Numbered from the stretch's first letter, positions 1-8,553 are shown. The stretch: DNA of 64,000 nt from Verrucomicrobiota bacterium (GCA_023269675.1 JAHFSX010000010.1:109035-173034); one strand, 5' to 3'. The notes: generated by a model not told the origin, from the letters alone. Translations and numbers: made by a program.

Positions 1-618
1 GTACTCCCAGCGGTCATAGATGATCCGGCCGTCGGGCAGCACGGACGGCCGCGACTCGTAGAGCGTGTTGCGTCCGAGTTGGCGGACGTTCGTGCCGTCG
101 GCATTGATCGCAAAGAGGTTGGCCTGGATGTGCTGGTTGCAGCCGCAATACTTCTGGTCGCGGGTGGAAGAGAAGACGATGCGTCCGTCCGGCAGATAGG
201 CCGGATCCATGTCCGCCGCATCTGCCCGGAACGTCAGCTGCTTCAGGCCGGAGCCGTCCGCGTTCATCTCGAAGAGATGGAAGTTCTCATCACCGCCGCG
301 CCGCATCGCAAAGAGCAGGCGCGCGCCATCGCATGACACCTCAAGGTCGCGGATCAGCCCCTGCGGCAGATCCAGCAGCGTCGCGGTCTTGCCGCAGTCA
401 GCGAAATCGACCGTGCGGATCGCGGCACCCGGCCTCACATTCCTTGCGCTGACCTCGCCCACAGCAAAGTCCGTCCCGGTATTGTGGTGGTCACGCGGAT
501 ACTGCTGCCGCATGACATACGCGACCTTGTGCTGCCGCAAGACCGGATGTAGCGGCTCAGCGGCAACCGCAACGCTAAGCACCGCAAGTGAACCCGTCAT
601 CAAAAGACGCCGATACAT
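1..618 (-). CDS. HZS-alpha-like PD40 propeller protein, 3' part outside the window
   Basis: Open reading frame from an ATG at 618 (preceded by AGAGGAACAG) that runs off the left edge, so only about 206 N-terminal residues are visible. Residues 1-20 look like a signal peptide (MYRRLLMTGSLAVLSVAVAA). After that come PD40/TolB-like propeller blades with motifs such as LLFAMRRGGDENFHLFEMN, DMDPAYLPDGRIVFSSTR and PSVLPDGRIIYDRWEY. The same blade pattern is in the larger neighbour at 713-4078, which also has cytochrome haem sites, so this is probably a paralogue of it. It lies 94 bp downstream of that gene on the same strand and is probably cotranscribed. Proteins of this type are annotated as hydrazine synthase alpha subunit-like because of the shared middle domain. 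Hydrazine synthesis is not implied. Whether this copy has haem motifs cannot be seen. Confidence 0.8.
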   Translation of the reverse strand, partial: MYRRLLMTGSLAVLSVAVAAEPLHPVLRQHKVAYVMRQQYPRDHHNTGTDFAVGEVSARNVRPGAAIRTVDFADCGKTATLLDLPQGLIRDLEVSCDGARLLFAMRRGGDENFHLFEMNADGSGLKQLTFRADAADMDPAYLPDGRIVFSSTRDQKYCGCNQHIQANLFAINADGTNVRQLGRNTLYESRPSVLPDGRIIYDRWEY

Positions 619-712
619 GTCTGTTCCTCTCCCCTCACCCGACGTTTCCGAAACCGCGACCGCAGGGAAGGACGCCCCAACTCCTGCCCTCAGGCCACCG
701 TTCTCCTTCGTT

Positions 713-3700
713 TCAGCGTGCTTCGCTCCACTTCGCCACAAAGCGTTTTTGGGCCTCCGGCCCGCCTTGGTCGAACACATGGAAATCCGCGATCCCGAAC
801 ACCTTGCCCTGCGTCTTCGCGGCCACGTACTTGCGGATGTTGTCGATCTCGATCTCCGCCAGCCGTTCCCGCTTGGCCTCGAAGTACAGGTAGGTCGCTT
901 TGTCCGCTGGCTCCCACTGGTTCGCGTCCGTGTAGGAGCCACAGAACGGCACGCACAGGTCGATCCAGCAGCCCACCCGCTCTTTCTCCGCTTGCGACAC
1001 CTTGACGCCCTTATGCTCCGGCTCCAGATGTTGCATGAGGGTGCTCTTGGCCGCACCCGCGAAATAGGGCGGCAGCAGCGTGGGCCGGCTCTGGGCGCTG
1101 ATCCAGTTGACCACCGGGCCACCGTGTCCGAACTTCGTCAGGTTCAGATAGGACGCCGTGAAGGCGCGGTGCGCGTCCTGGGTCTTGTCGCCGTTGTTGG
1201 GGCACTGCGTGTACGAGTAGGGCAACACGTCGCCTTTGAGGCTGAAGGGCTTCTTGACGCCCGTCTCCCGACTCCCGTCGTCTGGCTTCTGTCCTCTGTC
1301 CTCCGTCTTCTCGCCCGTGTGGCACTTCACGCAGTGCCGGTCGAGGATCGGCTGGACCTCGCGGACATAGCTGAAGCCCTCCGGCTCGCCGAGGCCGTCC
1401 GGGCTGTTCACCGTCAGGAAGGCCTTGACCGCCTCATGTCCCGAAAGCGACATCTCCGTGATCGGATTGCGCTTGCCGACCTGCTCCGCGAACCGGCCGA
1501 ACGGCGTCAGCGGGCGCGCCCCTTTGCGCATGGCCGTAGCGGGCGCAGGCGGCGGCGAGGCATTCTTGCTCTCATGGCAGCCCACGCACGCCTGCGCTTC
1601 GCCCGGCTGGAGCGTGGACCAGCTCCGCATGGTCTGCACCACGCAGCCTTTCGCGTCGAGCAACTGGAAATAGACCGGCGTGCGGGCGGGCGCTTCGAAG
1701 TAGGCCGAGCCGTCCGCCTCCACCGGCACCGTGCCGAGCACGTGCTTCACGTCCCAGCTTCCGTTGTTGATTGAGGGCGGCGTACGGCAATGCGAGCGGC
1801 CCGCCTCGCCGACGTTGGAGTTGTAGTAGATGGAGGCCGCACGATACTCCAACGCTACCACGCGCAGCGCCTTGACCGTGCCGCGCGCCACGCCCGCCAT
1901 CGCCTGGCCGAGGTTGACATCCTGCACGTAGTAGGTGCCCGTGGTCTTCGTGTAGTCGACCTGCGACGGCTTCTGCGGGGGTGTCACACGCGCCTTCAGC
2001 GGCACCGACTGGGCACACTGTATCGTCGGATCATAGGCCAGCAGTTCGCGGCTTCCGTCTTCGGTCATGGCGTAAACGCCGAACGGCACCGGAATCTGCG
2101 CCCGCTGCGGGTGCGGCGTGCCTTCCGGACAGTAGGTGACCAGATAGTTCCGTTCGTCGAACGCATAGGGATATTGGAACGCTTCGCCGACGCTGCCCGA
2201 GAAATCGTTGCGTTCGGCGGCCGCCTTCCGTCGCGGCGCGAGATACTCGATACCCGCGTCTTCCTGTGTCCCCTTGCTCCGGTCCACCACGATCAACTTG
2301 CCCTTCTGCATCGTGTGATGGCCTGACGCGATGGCGATCACCTTCTGCGAGCCCGGGATGCCGCGCGCATGCAGAATCGACGTCGGAAACCACGCGTTGC
2401 CGCCATAATACGCCGCCTGCGCCGTGCCATCGTCATTCATCACCATCAGCGGCTGCGGAAAAATCTGGCCGCGGTCGTTATACTCCCAGCGCGTGTAGAT
2501 GACCCGCCCGTCATCGAGCGTCTGCGGATAGTTGGTGTGCACCTGGTCGTAGCCCAGTCGCCGCAGGAAACGGCCCTCGCTGTCACAGGCATAAAGGTTG
2601 GAGACATACTGGCGCCAGCAGTCGGTGTTCTGGATGCAGCGCGATGAAACAAACACGATGTCGCCGTTCGGCAGCCAGCACGGCTCGATGTCCGAAACGC
2701 CCAGCCCGAAGGTGAGTTGCCTGACGTTCCGCGTGGCCACATCCATCACATAGAGGTGATAATCGTCGTCCGTGTCGTTGCGGCGCATGGCGAACAGGAT
2801 CTTGGTGGCGTCGTAGGAGACGTTCGGATCGCGGATGATGCCGGTCGGCATCTCGAGCAGCGTCTCGGACGTGACCGATCCGTCTTCGCCGACGGCAAGC
2901 AGATTGAGGCTCGCGCCCATACGGTAATCGGGATTCCGTTCGCGGTATTGTTCATCGGTCAGATGCTCGGTCCACGCGTAATGCACCACGCCGCTTAGAA
3001 AATAGTGCTTCGTGAAAACGATCTTTGACGCCCTCTGCCGCAGCGCCGCGAGCCGCGTGCGGCGCCGCAGCTCGCAGGCTTTGAAATAGAGGGCCTTCCA
3101 TTGCGCATCGGCTCCTGCGGCACCTTTGCCGACCAGCCCCGCCAATCCCGCCTCTAACTCGGACGTTTTCGCCCCGGCTTTCTCAAGACCCGAGAGCACT
3201 CTGCGCACCATCCGGAGCTCCCGTTCGGACGACACCTTGTCTGTGAAGCACGCCTGATAGTCCAAGCCGTAATCCTGATAGATCCAGTCCTTTTTCAGAC
3301 GCGCTTCGGGATACGGGTGCGCGGCATTCAGCCCCTGCTCGACATAGCGCCGCTCGCCGGCCGCATACTCGTCCTCGCCCTGCTTCGACTGCTCGGCCTG
3401 CCGGATCTCATCGGCCAAGGCGGGGAACGCCGCGAGCGGCGCTTCTTCACGGCCTGTCAGCACGACACGGCTGCCGGCCCGATCCAGCGCGATCACGCGG
3501 GTTTCGGCGATCTGGTAGTTGTAGTGCAGCCCCGCGACCGGCGTATGGCTGGCGCGGACACGGAATCCCAGATACCGCGTTTTCACGGCGTCCCAGAGCA
3601 TCACATGGCCCGCGCCGTTCACAACGGATGACGGAACCGCATGGCGCTTGAGCAGCGGGGTGACCTGTTTGTTGCCGTCGGCATCGTCGCTGCTGACGGA

Positions 3701-4078
3701 CGCGCAGGTCTCGCCCGCAACCGCGAAAACGTCGACCTCGCGCGGCAGATAGCAGGCTCCGTCGTTGCGGGAGACAAATTCCAAGCCGACAATCTGGCGC
3801 GGAGCGCCGAGATCCAACACGACACACCCCGTCACCGGCGGCGAGCCCATGGGCGGGCGAGATTGAGGGCCGCCGCCCGTGCGCGAATCGTCGAGCAGAC
3901 AGGCGAAGGTTTCGGGGATGCCGTCGAGCATCATCGCCGCCGTGTAGACCGTCGTGGTCCCGCCATCAGCGCCGATCACGGGCAAATAAGGCTCATTGGA
4001 CACCGACGCAATCCGCAGGGCCGCTTGTGCCGATACCGCGACTGCTGCCAAACTGACCGTCAACCACGCTCTGCTCAT
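713..4078 (-). CDS. Exported HZS-alpha-like propeller protein with two CxxCH haem motifs
   Basis: 1121 residues. The ATG at 4078 is chosen because AGGAG lies 9 bp upstream and it gives a clean signal peptide (MSRAWLTVSLAAVAVSAQA); the longer frame to 4150 lacks both. Order of parts: a discoidin-like beta domain (about 30-200), a helical linker, PD40 propeller blades (about 380-700) with the phrase FVSSRCIQNTDCWRQYVSN, then a C-terminal cytochrome region with C831-x-x-C834-H835 (CVGCH) and C916-x-x-C919-H920 (CVKCH). The second site sits in the context REVQPILDRHCVKCHTG, like planctomycete-type cytochrome c domains. The protein is predicted to be periplasmic or secreted and to bind haem covalently. 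About 18 residues after the second haem site are encoded by a period-7 DNA repeat. The next gene downstream is a probable paralogue, and an IclR regulator lies upstream. The family assignment is solid by pattern; substrate and role are unknown. Confidence 0.85.
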   Translation of the reverse strand: MSRAWLTVSLAAVAVSAQAALRIASVSNEPYLPVIGADGGTTTVYTAAMMLDGIPETFACLLDDSRTGGGPQSRPPMGSPPVTGCVVLDLGAPRQIVGLEFVSRNDGACYLPREVDVFAVAGETCASVSSDDADGNKQVTPLLKRHAVPSSVVNGAGHVMLWDAVKTRYLGFRVRASHTPVAGLHYNYQIAETRVIALDRAGSRVVLTGREEAPLAAFPALADEIRQAEQSKQGEDEYAAGERRYVEQGLNAAHPYPEARLKKDWIYQDYGLDYQACFTDKVSSERELRMVRRVLSGLEKAGAKTSELEAGLAGLVGKGAAGADAQWKALYFKACELRRRTRLAALRQRASKIVFTKHYFLSGVVHYAWTEHLTDEQYRERNPDYRMGASLNLLAVGEDGSVTSETLLEMPTGIIRDPNVSYDATKILFAMRRNDTDDDYHLYVMDVATRNVRQLTFGLGVSDIEPCWLPNGDIVFVSSRCIQNTDCWRQYVSNLYACDSEGRFLRRLGYDQVHTNYPQTLDDGRVIYTRWEYNDRGQIFPQPLMVMNDDGTAQAAYYGGNAWFPTSILHARGIPGSQKVIAIASGHHTMQKGKLIVVDRSKGTQEDAGIEYLAPRRKAAAERNDFSGSVGEAFQYPYAFDERNYLVTYCPEGTPHPQRAQIPVPFGVYAMTEDGSRELLAYDPTIQCAQSVPLKARVTPPQKPSQVDYTKTTGTYYVQDVNLGQAMAGVARGTVKALRVVALEYRAASIYYNSNVGEAGRSHCRTPPSINNGSWDVKHVLGTVPVEADGSAYFEAPARTPVYFQLLDAKGCVVQTMRSWSTLQPGEAQACVGCHESKNASPPPAPATAMRKGARPLTPFGRFAEQVGKRNPITEMSLSGHEAVKAFLTVNSPDGLGEPEGFSYVREVQPILDRHCVKCHTGEKTEDRGQKPDDGSRETGVKKPFSLKGDVLPYSYTQCPNNGDKTQDAHRAFTASYLNLTKFGHGGPVVNWISAQSRPTLLPPYFAGAAKSTLMQHLEPEHKGVKVSQAEKERVGCWIDLCVPFCGSYTDANQWEPADKATYLYFEAKRERLAEIEIDNIRKYVAAKTQGKVFGIADFHVFDQGGPEAQKRFVAKWSEAR
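1261..1311. repeat. Period-7 repeat array read through inside a CDS
   Basis: On the minus strand the bases fall into 7-bp steps of the type GGACAGA/GGACAGA/AGCCAGA/CGACGGG/AGTCGGG/AGACGGG. They stay in frame in the cytochrome gene and encode a hydrophilic stretch (EKTEDRGQKPDDGSRETG) just after the second haem motif. The 7-bp period matches the intergenic arrays elsewhere in the window. Confidence 0.6.
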
Positions 4079-4098
4079 GTCATTCAACTCCTGATTCC

Positions 4099-4175
4099 GA
4101 CGCTCGACGCACGACGCCCGACGCGCGGGATATCCCCAACCGTAAACCAAAAACCATAACCCCAGCTCCTAACGC
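4099..4175. repeat. Degenerate heptamer array upstream of the cytochrome gene
   Basis: Two adjoining period-7 runs: GACGCTC, GACGCAC, GACGCCC, GACGCGC at 4099-4126, then CCGTAAA, CCAAAAA, CCATAAC, CCCAGCT, CCTAACG from about 4140 to 4174. They begin about 20 bp upstream of the ATG at 4078, with a normal AGGAG between. Confidence 0.55.
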
Positions 4176-4180
4176 CTCGT

Positions 4181-4280
4181 GGTAACTTAAGCGGATTAAG
4201 ATTACGATTAGGATTACGACTAGGAGGTAACGCTTCCCTTCGTAATCGTAATCCTAATCCTAATCTCTCCACACGTTACC
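4181..4280. repeat. Hexamer-built palindromic repeat, copy 1
   Basis: The left half is a run of 6-bp units (GATTAA, GATTAC, GATTAG, GATTAC, GACTAG at 4194-4223). The right half is the inverted equivalent (CGTAAT, CGTAAT, CCTAAT, CCTAAT at 4241-4264). The ends are GGTAAC (4181-4186) and GTTACC (4275-4280), an inverted pair. It would fold into a long hairpin. A second diverged copy with the same order of parts is at 63684-63775. It fills most of the 236-bp gap between the IclR gene and the cytochrome gene. Confidence 0.75.
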
Positions 4281-4314
4281 CCCTCGTTTGTTCCCGGCGC
4301 CCCGGGCGGCGGGC

Positions 4315-5097
4315 TTACTCACACGCCGTCCACCCCAACGCAACGGAGATTTTTTTGGCCGTTTCCTGAATCTGCGGCCCCAAAACCGTCTTGATGTCCT
4401 TCTGGCGGTAATGCACCGTCAAGACGGTCGTGCCGATCGCCGCCACCACATGTCCCGTGTAGTCGAAGACCGGCGCGGCGTAGCAGAGCCCGCCCTCCAT
4501 GTATTCCTCCTCGTCCAAGGCGAACCCCTGTTGGCGCACGCGCTCCAAATCCGCGAGGAGCCTCTTCCGGTCCGTGTGCGTGGCCTCCGTAAGCTTTTTC
4601 AGTTCGCGCGCGAGGCAACGCTCCAGCAAGTCCGGCTCGCCATAGGCCAGCAGCACCTTGCCCGGCGCCGCCGCATGCGGCCAGTAATGCTCGCCCACGC
4701 GCCCGCCGAGATGAACGTTGCGAGTGCCTTCGTGGTGGATCAAGTACATCACCATGTCGTCGTGCATCACCCCGAGATACACGCACTCGCCCAAGTTTTT
4801 CCAAAGCGCGCGCAGCGGTTCCTGCGCAGCGGTCACCACGTCCATGCGGGCGACCGGCATCGAAGCCAAGCGGAACGGGACCAGCGAAGCGGCGTACTTC
4901 GGTCCTTCCCCCTGCTCGGTCACCCAGCCTTTGGCCACCAGCGTTTTCAGGCAGCGGAACACCATGTGCTTATTGCTGCCCGTGAGCTGCGCGAGTTCAG
5001 CCACGCCCAGGCTGTCCACCGACTCGCACAGCGCCGTCAGCACGTCGATCCCCGCCCTGAGACCCGGCACGTCATACGCGGTCTCTTTTTTTATCAT
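4315..5097 (-). CDS. IclR family transcriptional regulator
   Basis: 260 residues, the usual length for IclR proteins. The N-terminal winged helix-turn-helix covers about residues 10-75 (YDVPGLRAGIDVLTALCE, then VAELAQLTGSNKHMVFRCLKTL). The C-terminal GAF-like effector-binding domain covers about 80-255 (LHLGGRVGEHYWPHAAAPGK region and GLCYAAPVFDYTGHVVAAIG). It should bind DNA as a dimer or tetramer and respond to a small catabolic ligand, probably a sugar acid or aromatic-type compound as in the family; the ligand cannot be told. It is transcribed toward the two HZS-alpha-like genes, 236 bp upstream of them, and may control them. Its own start codon overlaps a perfect palindrome and the promoter -10, which suggests autoregulation and a leaderless message. 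Confidence 0.93.
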   Translation of the reverse strand: MIKKETAYDVPGLRAGIDVLTALCESVDSLGVAELAQLTGSNKHMVFRCLKTLVAKGWVTEQGEGPKYAASLVPFRLASMPVARMDVVTAAQEPLRALWKNLGECVYLGVMHDDMVMYLIHHEGTRNVHLGGRVGEHYWPHAAAPGKVLLAYGEPDLLERCLARELKKLTEATHTDRKRLLADLERVRQQGFALDEEEYMEGGLCYAAPVFDYTGHVVAAIGTTVLTVHYRQKDIKTVLGPQIQETAKKISVALGWTACE

Positions 5098-5132
5098 GTA
5101 ACGACGTTACACTAATGAGACGCATGCGTCAA
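5097..5132 (-). promoter_or_regulatory. IclR promoter with a palindrome over the -10 and start codon
   Basis: On the minus strand TTGACG (5132-5127) and TAACGT (5109-5104) are spaced by 17 bp. The perfect palindrome TGTAACGACGTTACA occupies 5097-5111, so it covers the -10 and the first base of the ATG (5097). A start site 6-7 bp past the -10 would coincide with the ATG. This looks like an autoregulatory operator. Confidence 0.65.
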
Positions 5133-5161
5133 CCCCCCCTTTCTTTCATTTTCCGACTTTC

Positions 5162-5189
5162 TCTCCTTCGTGTCTCTGTACCTTTGTGC
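5162..5189. repeat. Short CTTCGTGTCTCTGTACC-type intergenic sequence
   Basis: The sequence TCTCCTTCGTGTCTCTGTACCTTTGTG, given here only by its parts CTTCGTGTCTC and TGTACCTTTGTG, resembles pyrimidine-rich intergenic repeats that I recall from many bacterial genomes. It is related in style to the array at 12909-12989. Only one copy is visible here. Confidence 0.3.
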
Positions 5190-5242
5190 TAGACTTCGCG
5201 CCTTTTCGGTTACCTTGGTCCGTACAGTCACCCCGGTTTTAC

Positions 5243-5270
5243 GGCTCCTAATTCCTAACTCCCGACTCCC
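5243..5270 (+). repeat. Heptamer array abutting the uup start codon
   Basis: Four exact 7-bp steps: GGCTCCT, AATTCCT, AACTCCC, GACTCCC, then CTT and the ATG at 5274. There is no purine-rich Shine-Dalgarno between the array and the start codon. Confidence 0.75.
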
Positions 5271-5273
5271 CTT

Positions 5274-7070
5274 ATGGCCCTTATCTCTCTACGCGACATC
5301 AGCATCCAATACGGCGGCCCCCCTGTGCTCGACGCCGTCAGCTTCAGCATCGAACCGGGTGACCGCGCCTGCATCACCGGACGCAACGGCGAAGGCAAGT
5401 CCACCCTCCTCAAAATCATCGCGGGGGTGATCCGCCCCGACTCCGGCGAGATCATCCGCCAGCCCGGCCTGCGCGTGGACTACCTGACCCAGGACGTGCC
5501 CGGCGACCTCGAAGGCACGGTCGAGGAGATCGTCGAGCAGGGCGTCGGCGACCATGCGCACGACACCCACCACCCCGGCGCCTCGCTCTACCTCACCCAG
5601 CTCGGGCTCGATGGCGACGCCCCCTTCAACACCCTCTCGGGCGGCATGCGCCGACGCGTCCTGCTCGCGCGCGCCCTGACCTCCGACCCGCACCTGCTCC
5701 TGCTCGACGAGCCCACCAATCATCTCGACATCGAGTCGATCGAGTGGCTCGAAACCTTCCTCCAGCGGAGCCGCTGCGCGTGCATCTTCGTCACCCATGA
5801 CCGCTCCTTCCTCAAGCGCGTCGCCATCAAGGTGCTGGATCTCGACCGCGGCCAGCTCGCGGGCTGGGACTGCGACTACGCCACCTTCGTGCAGCGCAAG
5901 CAGGATCTGCTGAGCGACGAAACCGTCTTCTGGGAGCGCAAGAACAAGAAGCTCGCCCAGGAGGAGGCGTGGATCCGCCGCGGCGTCAAGGCCCGCACCA
6001 CCCGCAACGAGGGCCGCGTCGCCGCCCTCCTCAAGCTGCGCGACGAGTTCAAGCAGCGCCGCACCCAGTCGGGCGTCAGCCGCCTCCAGCTCGACGCGGG
6101 CGAGGCCTCGGGCGAACAGGTGCTCAAAATCAAGGATCTCACCTTCGCCTACCCCGGCGCCGAGCCCATCATCCGCGATTTCTCCGCCAAGGTCCTGCGC
6201 GGCGAGCGCATCGGCATCATCGGCCCCAACGGCTCCGGCAAAAGCACCCTGCTCAACCTGCTGTGCGGCCGCCTCGCGCCCACCGCCGGCAGCGTCAGCG
6301 CCGGCGCGCGGGTCCAGATCGCCTTTTTCGACCAGCTCCGCGGCCAGCTCGACCTCGAGGCCAGCGTCATCCACAACCTGGCGGACGACAAGGACGAGGT
6401 CATCATCGGCGGCGTGCGCAAGCACGTCTACGGCTACCTCGAGGACTTCCTCTTCTCCTCCGACCGCGCCCGCACCCCCGTGAAAGCCCTTTCCGGCGGC
6501 GAACGCGCGCGGCTGCTGATCGCCAAGCTGTTCCTCCAGCCCGGCAACCTGCTGGTCATGGACGAGCCCACCAACGACCTCGACATCGAGACCCTCGAGC
6601 TGCTCGAGGAGCAGATCCTCGGCTACGCCGGCACGCTGCTGCTGGTCAGCCACGACCGCTCCTTCCTCGACAACGTGGTCACCAGCACCTTCGTGCTGGA
6701 CGGCAGCGGCAACGTCGGCCTCTACCCCGGCGGCTACGACGACTGGCTGCGCCAGCGCCCGTCTCCCGAGTCGGGCACTCCCAAGAAGGCCGACTCCGCC
6801 GCGGCCCGCCTCACGGCGCTGCAGCGCAACCCCGACCGCCTCAGCTATAAGGAGCAGCGCGAGCGCCAGGAGCTGCCCCTGCTCATCGCGAAACTCGAGG
6901 CCGACATCGCCACCCTGCACGCCGCGCTGTGCGACGTCGCGCTCCACCAGAAAGCGCCCGCCAAAGTCGAGGCCGCCAAAGTCCGGCTGCCGCAGGCCGA
7001 GGCCGAGCTCGAGGCCGCTTTCGCGCGTTGGGCCGTCGTCGAAGAGCGCGCCACCCGGCTGCAAGGTTAG
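5274..7070 (+). CDS. uup: ABC-F ATPase, Uup type
   Basis: 598 residues with two ABC cassettes in one chain and no membrane segment, as in ABC-F proteins. The first cassette has Walker A GRNGEGKST (36-44), signature LSGG (121-124) and Walker B LLLLDEP. The second has Walker A GPNGSGKST (317-325), signature LSGGE (406-410) and Walker B NLLVMDEP. The inter-domain linker, with WIRRGVKARTTRNEGRV, lies at about 233-249. A C-terminal extension after about residue 510 ends in a charged coiled-coil (LPLLIAKLEADIATLHAAL), the Uup hallmark that binds DNA or ribosomes. ABC-F proteins act on the ribosome or in suppressing transposon excision and are cytosolic. The start codon has no Shine-Dalgarno and is preceded directly by a heptamer array. 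The downstream ktrB gene is 88 bp away. Confidence 0.93.
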   Translation: MALISLRDISIQYGGPPVLDAVSFSIEPGDRACITGRNGEGKSTLLKIIAGVIRPDSGEIIRQPGLRVDYLTQDVPGDLEGTVEEIVEQGVGDHAHDTHHPGASLYLTQLGLDGDAPFNTLSGGMRRRVLLARALTSDPHLLLLDEPTNHLDIESIEWLETFLQRSRCACIFVTHDRSFLKRVAIKVLDLDRGQLAGWDCDYATFVQRKQDLLSDETVFWERKNKKLAQEEAWIRRGVKARTTRNEGRVAALLKLRDEFKQRRTQSGVSRLQLDAGEASGEQVLKIKDLTFAYPGAEPIIRDFSAKVLRGERIGIIGPNGSGKSTLLNLLCGRLAPTAGSVSAGARVQIAFFDQLRGQLDLEASVIHNLADDKDEVIIGGVRKHVYGYLEDFLFSSDRARTPVKALSGGERARLLIAKLFLQPGNLLVMDEPTNDLDIETLELLEEQILGYAGTLLLVSHDRSFLDNVVTSTFVLDGSGNVGLYPGGYDDWLRQRPSPESGTPKKADSAAARLTALQRNPDRLSYKEQRERQELPLLIAKLEADIATLHAALCDVALHQKAPAKVEAAKVRLPQAEAELEAAFARWAVVEERATRLQG

Positions 7071-7158
7071 AATTGACCCCTTTCTCGGGAATGTGCGAAG
7101 ATAAGCGCGCTTTGTTCGCACACGCGCGGTACGCGCCGTGTGGCGTGTCGTCACTCCC

Positions 7159-8553
7159 ATGCCCAAACCTGTGAAAAGAGAGCCGATCACCCAGCGCCTG
7201 AGCCCTCAGTGGCTCATGGCCTTGGGCTTTCTGTTCGCCATCCTCACCGGCACCCTGCTGCTCACCTTCCCGGCCGCCAACACCAATGGCCGCGGCCTGG
7301 GGCCCGTGACCGCGCTTTTCACCGCGACCAGCGCCACCTGCGTCACCGGCCTTTCGGTCATCGACATCGGCACGGACCTCACGCTCTTCGGCCAGCTCGT
7401 CGTGCTCACGCTGATCCAGCTCGGCGGCCTCGGCATCACCACTTTCGGCACCTTCCTGCTGGTGATCGTCGGGCGCCGCCTCAGCGTGCAGAGCGAGTTC
7501 GTCTTGATGAATTCATACGGCATCGACGAGGTCAACGGCCTGCGCTCCCTGCTGCGCTGGACCATGGGGCTCACTTTTGTCATCGAGGGCCTCGGGGCCT
7601 TCCTGCTCTGGACGCGTTACCTGCTGCACGCCCCCGACTTGCATATGGCGCCCGGCCTCTGGCCGCCCATCTACTATGCCGTCTTCCATTCGATCAGCGC
7701 CTTCTGCAACGCGGGCTTCTCCCTGCACCGCGAGAACCTGATCGCCTTCCAGAACGACCCCTTCTTCCTCGGCGTCATCGACCTCCTGATCATTTCCGGC
7801 GGCCTCGGCTTCCTCGTGCTCTACAACCTCATCACCAACAAGTTCTGGCGCCGCAACCTCAAGACGCGCGGACGCGTCACCTTGCACTCCAAGATCGCGC
7901 TCACCGCCACGCTCGTGCTGATCGCGGCCGGCCTGATCGCCTTCCTGTGCCAAGAGTGGGACAACACGCTCAAAGACCTCTCCCCGCTCACCAAGTTCAC
8001 CTGCGCGCTCTTTCAGTCCGTCACCCCGCGCACCGCCGGGTTCAATGTCGTCGACATGGGACAGGTCAAGGAGACCACGCGTTTCACCACGAATCTTCTC
8101 ATGCTCATCGGCGGTTCGCCGGGATCCTCCGCCGGCGGCGTCAAGACCACCACGATGGTGGTGCTGATCATGACGATCTTCGCCATCTGCAAAAGCCGCC
8201 GGGAGACGATCATCTTCTCCCGCACCGTCCCCTCGGCCGTGGTCCGCGAGGCGCTGACCATCTTCCTCCTCGCCATCTCGCTCATTCTGACCGCCTTCGG
8301 CATCCTGCTCTGGACCGAAGCCCCGCTGAAGCCGGACGACGCCTCGAAGCTGATCTTCGAAACCGTCTCCGCCGCCGCCACCGTCGGGCTCTCCATCAAC
8401 CACACGCCGACATTGTCTACCGCGGGCCGAATGGTTATCATTGTCTGCATGTTCGTGGGGCGCCTCGGCCCGCTGGCCGTGGCCCTGCTCGTCGGCGCCC
8501 GCGAGGAGAGCCGGCGCATCCGCTACCCGGAGGAAGAGATCGTCGTCGGCTAA
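7159..8553 (+). CDS. ktrB: Potassium uptake channel subunit, KtrB/TrkH family
   Basis: 464 residues from the ATG at 7159. A GTG at 7138 would add seven residues, but neither start has a clear ribosome site. The protein is a polytopic membrane protein with the four pore-loop repeats of the Trk/Ktr/HKT superfamily: ATCVTGLSV (G64), SAFCNAGFSL, TPRTAGFNVVD and AAATVGLSIN. Each carries the selectivity-filter glycine. A glycine-rich GGSPGSSAGGVKTTT gate loop follows the third repeat. The length fits KtrB rather than the longer TrkH of enterobacteria. It should form a K+ (possibly Na+-coupled) channel gated by the cytosolic RCK protein KtrA, which is encoded at 9941-10609. The metY gene lies between the two. 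Confidence 0.92.
   Translation: MPKPVKREPITQRLSPQWLMALGFLFAILTGTLLLTFPAANTNGRGLGPVTALFTATSATCVTGLSVIDIGTDLTLFGQLVVLTLIQLGGLGITTFGTFLLVIVGRRLSVQSEFVLMNSYGIDEVNGLRSLLRWTMGLTFVIEGLGAFLLWTRYLLHAPDLHMAPGLWPPIYYAVFHSISAFCNAGFSLHRENLIAFQNDPFFLGVIDLLIISGGLGFLVLYNLITNKFWRRNLKTRGRVTLHSKIALTATLVLIAAGLIAFLCQEWDNTLKDLSPLTKFTCALFQSVTPRTAGFNVVDMGQVKETTRFTTNLLMLIGGSPGSSAGGVKTTTMVVLIMTIFAICKSRRETIIFSRTVPSAVVREALTIFLLAISLILTAFGILLWTEAPLKPDDASKLIFETVSAAATVGLSINHTPTLSTAGRMVIIVCMFVGRLGPLAVALLVGAREESRRIRYPEEEIVVG

Noticed and set aside
5289..7190. 633-codon minus-strand frame across uup
   Set aside because: It is antisense to a gene with all ABC-F motifs; its alanine/valine/acidic low-complexity composition is typical of a shadow in GC-rich DNA.
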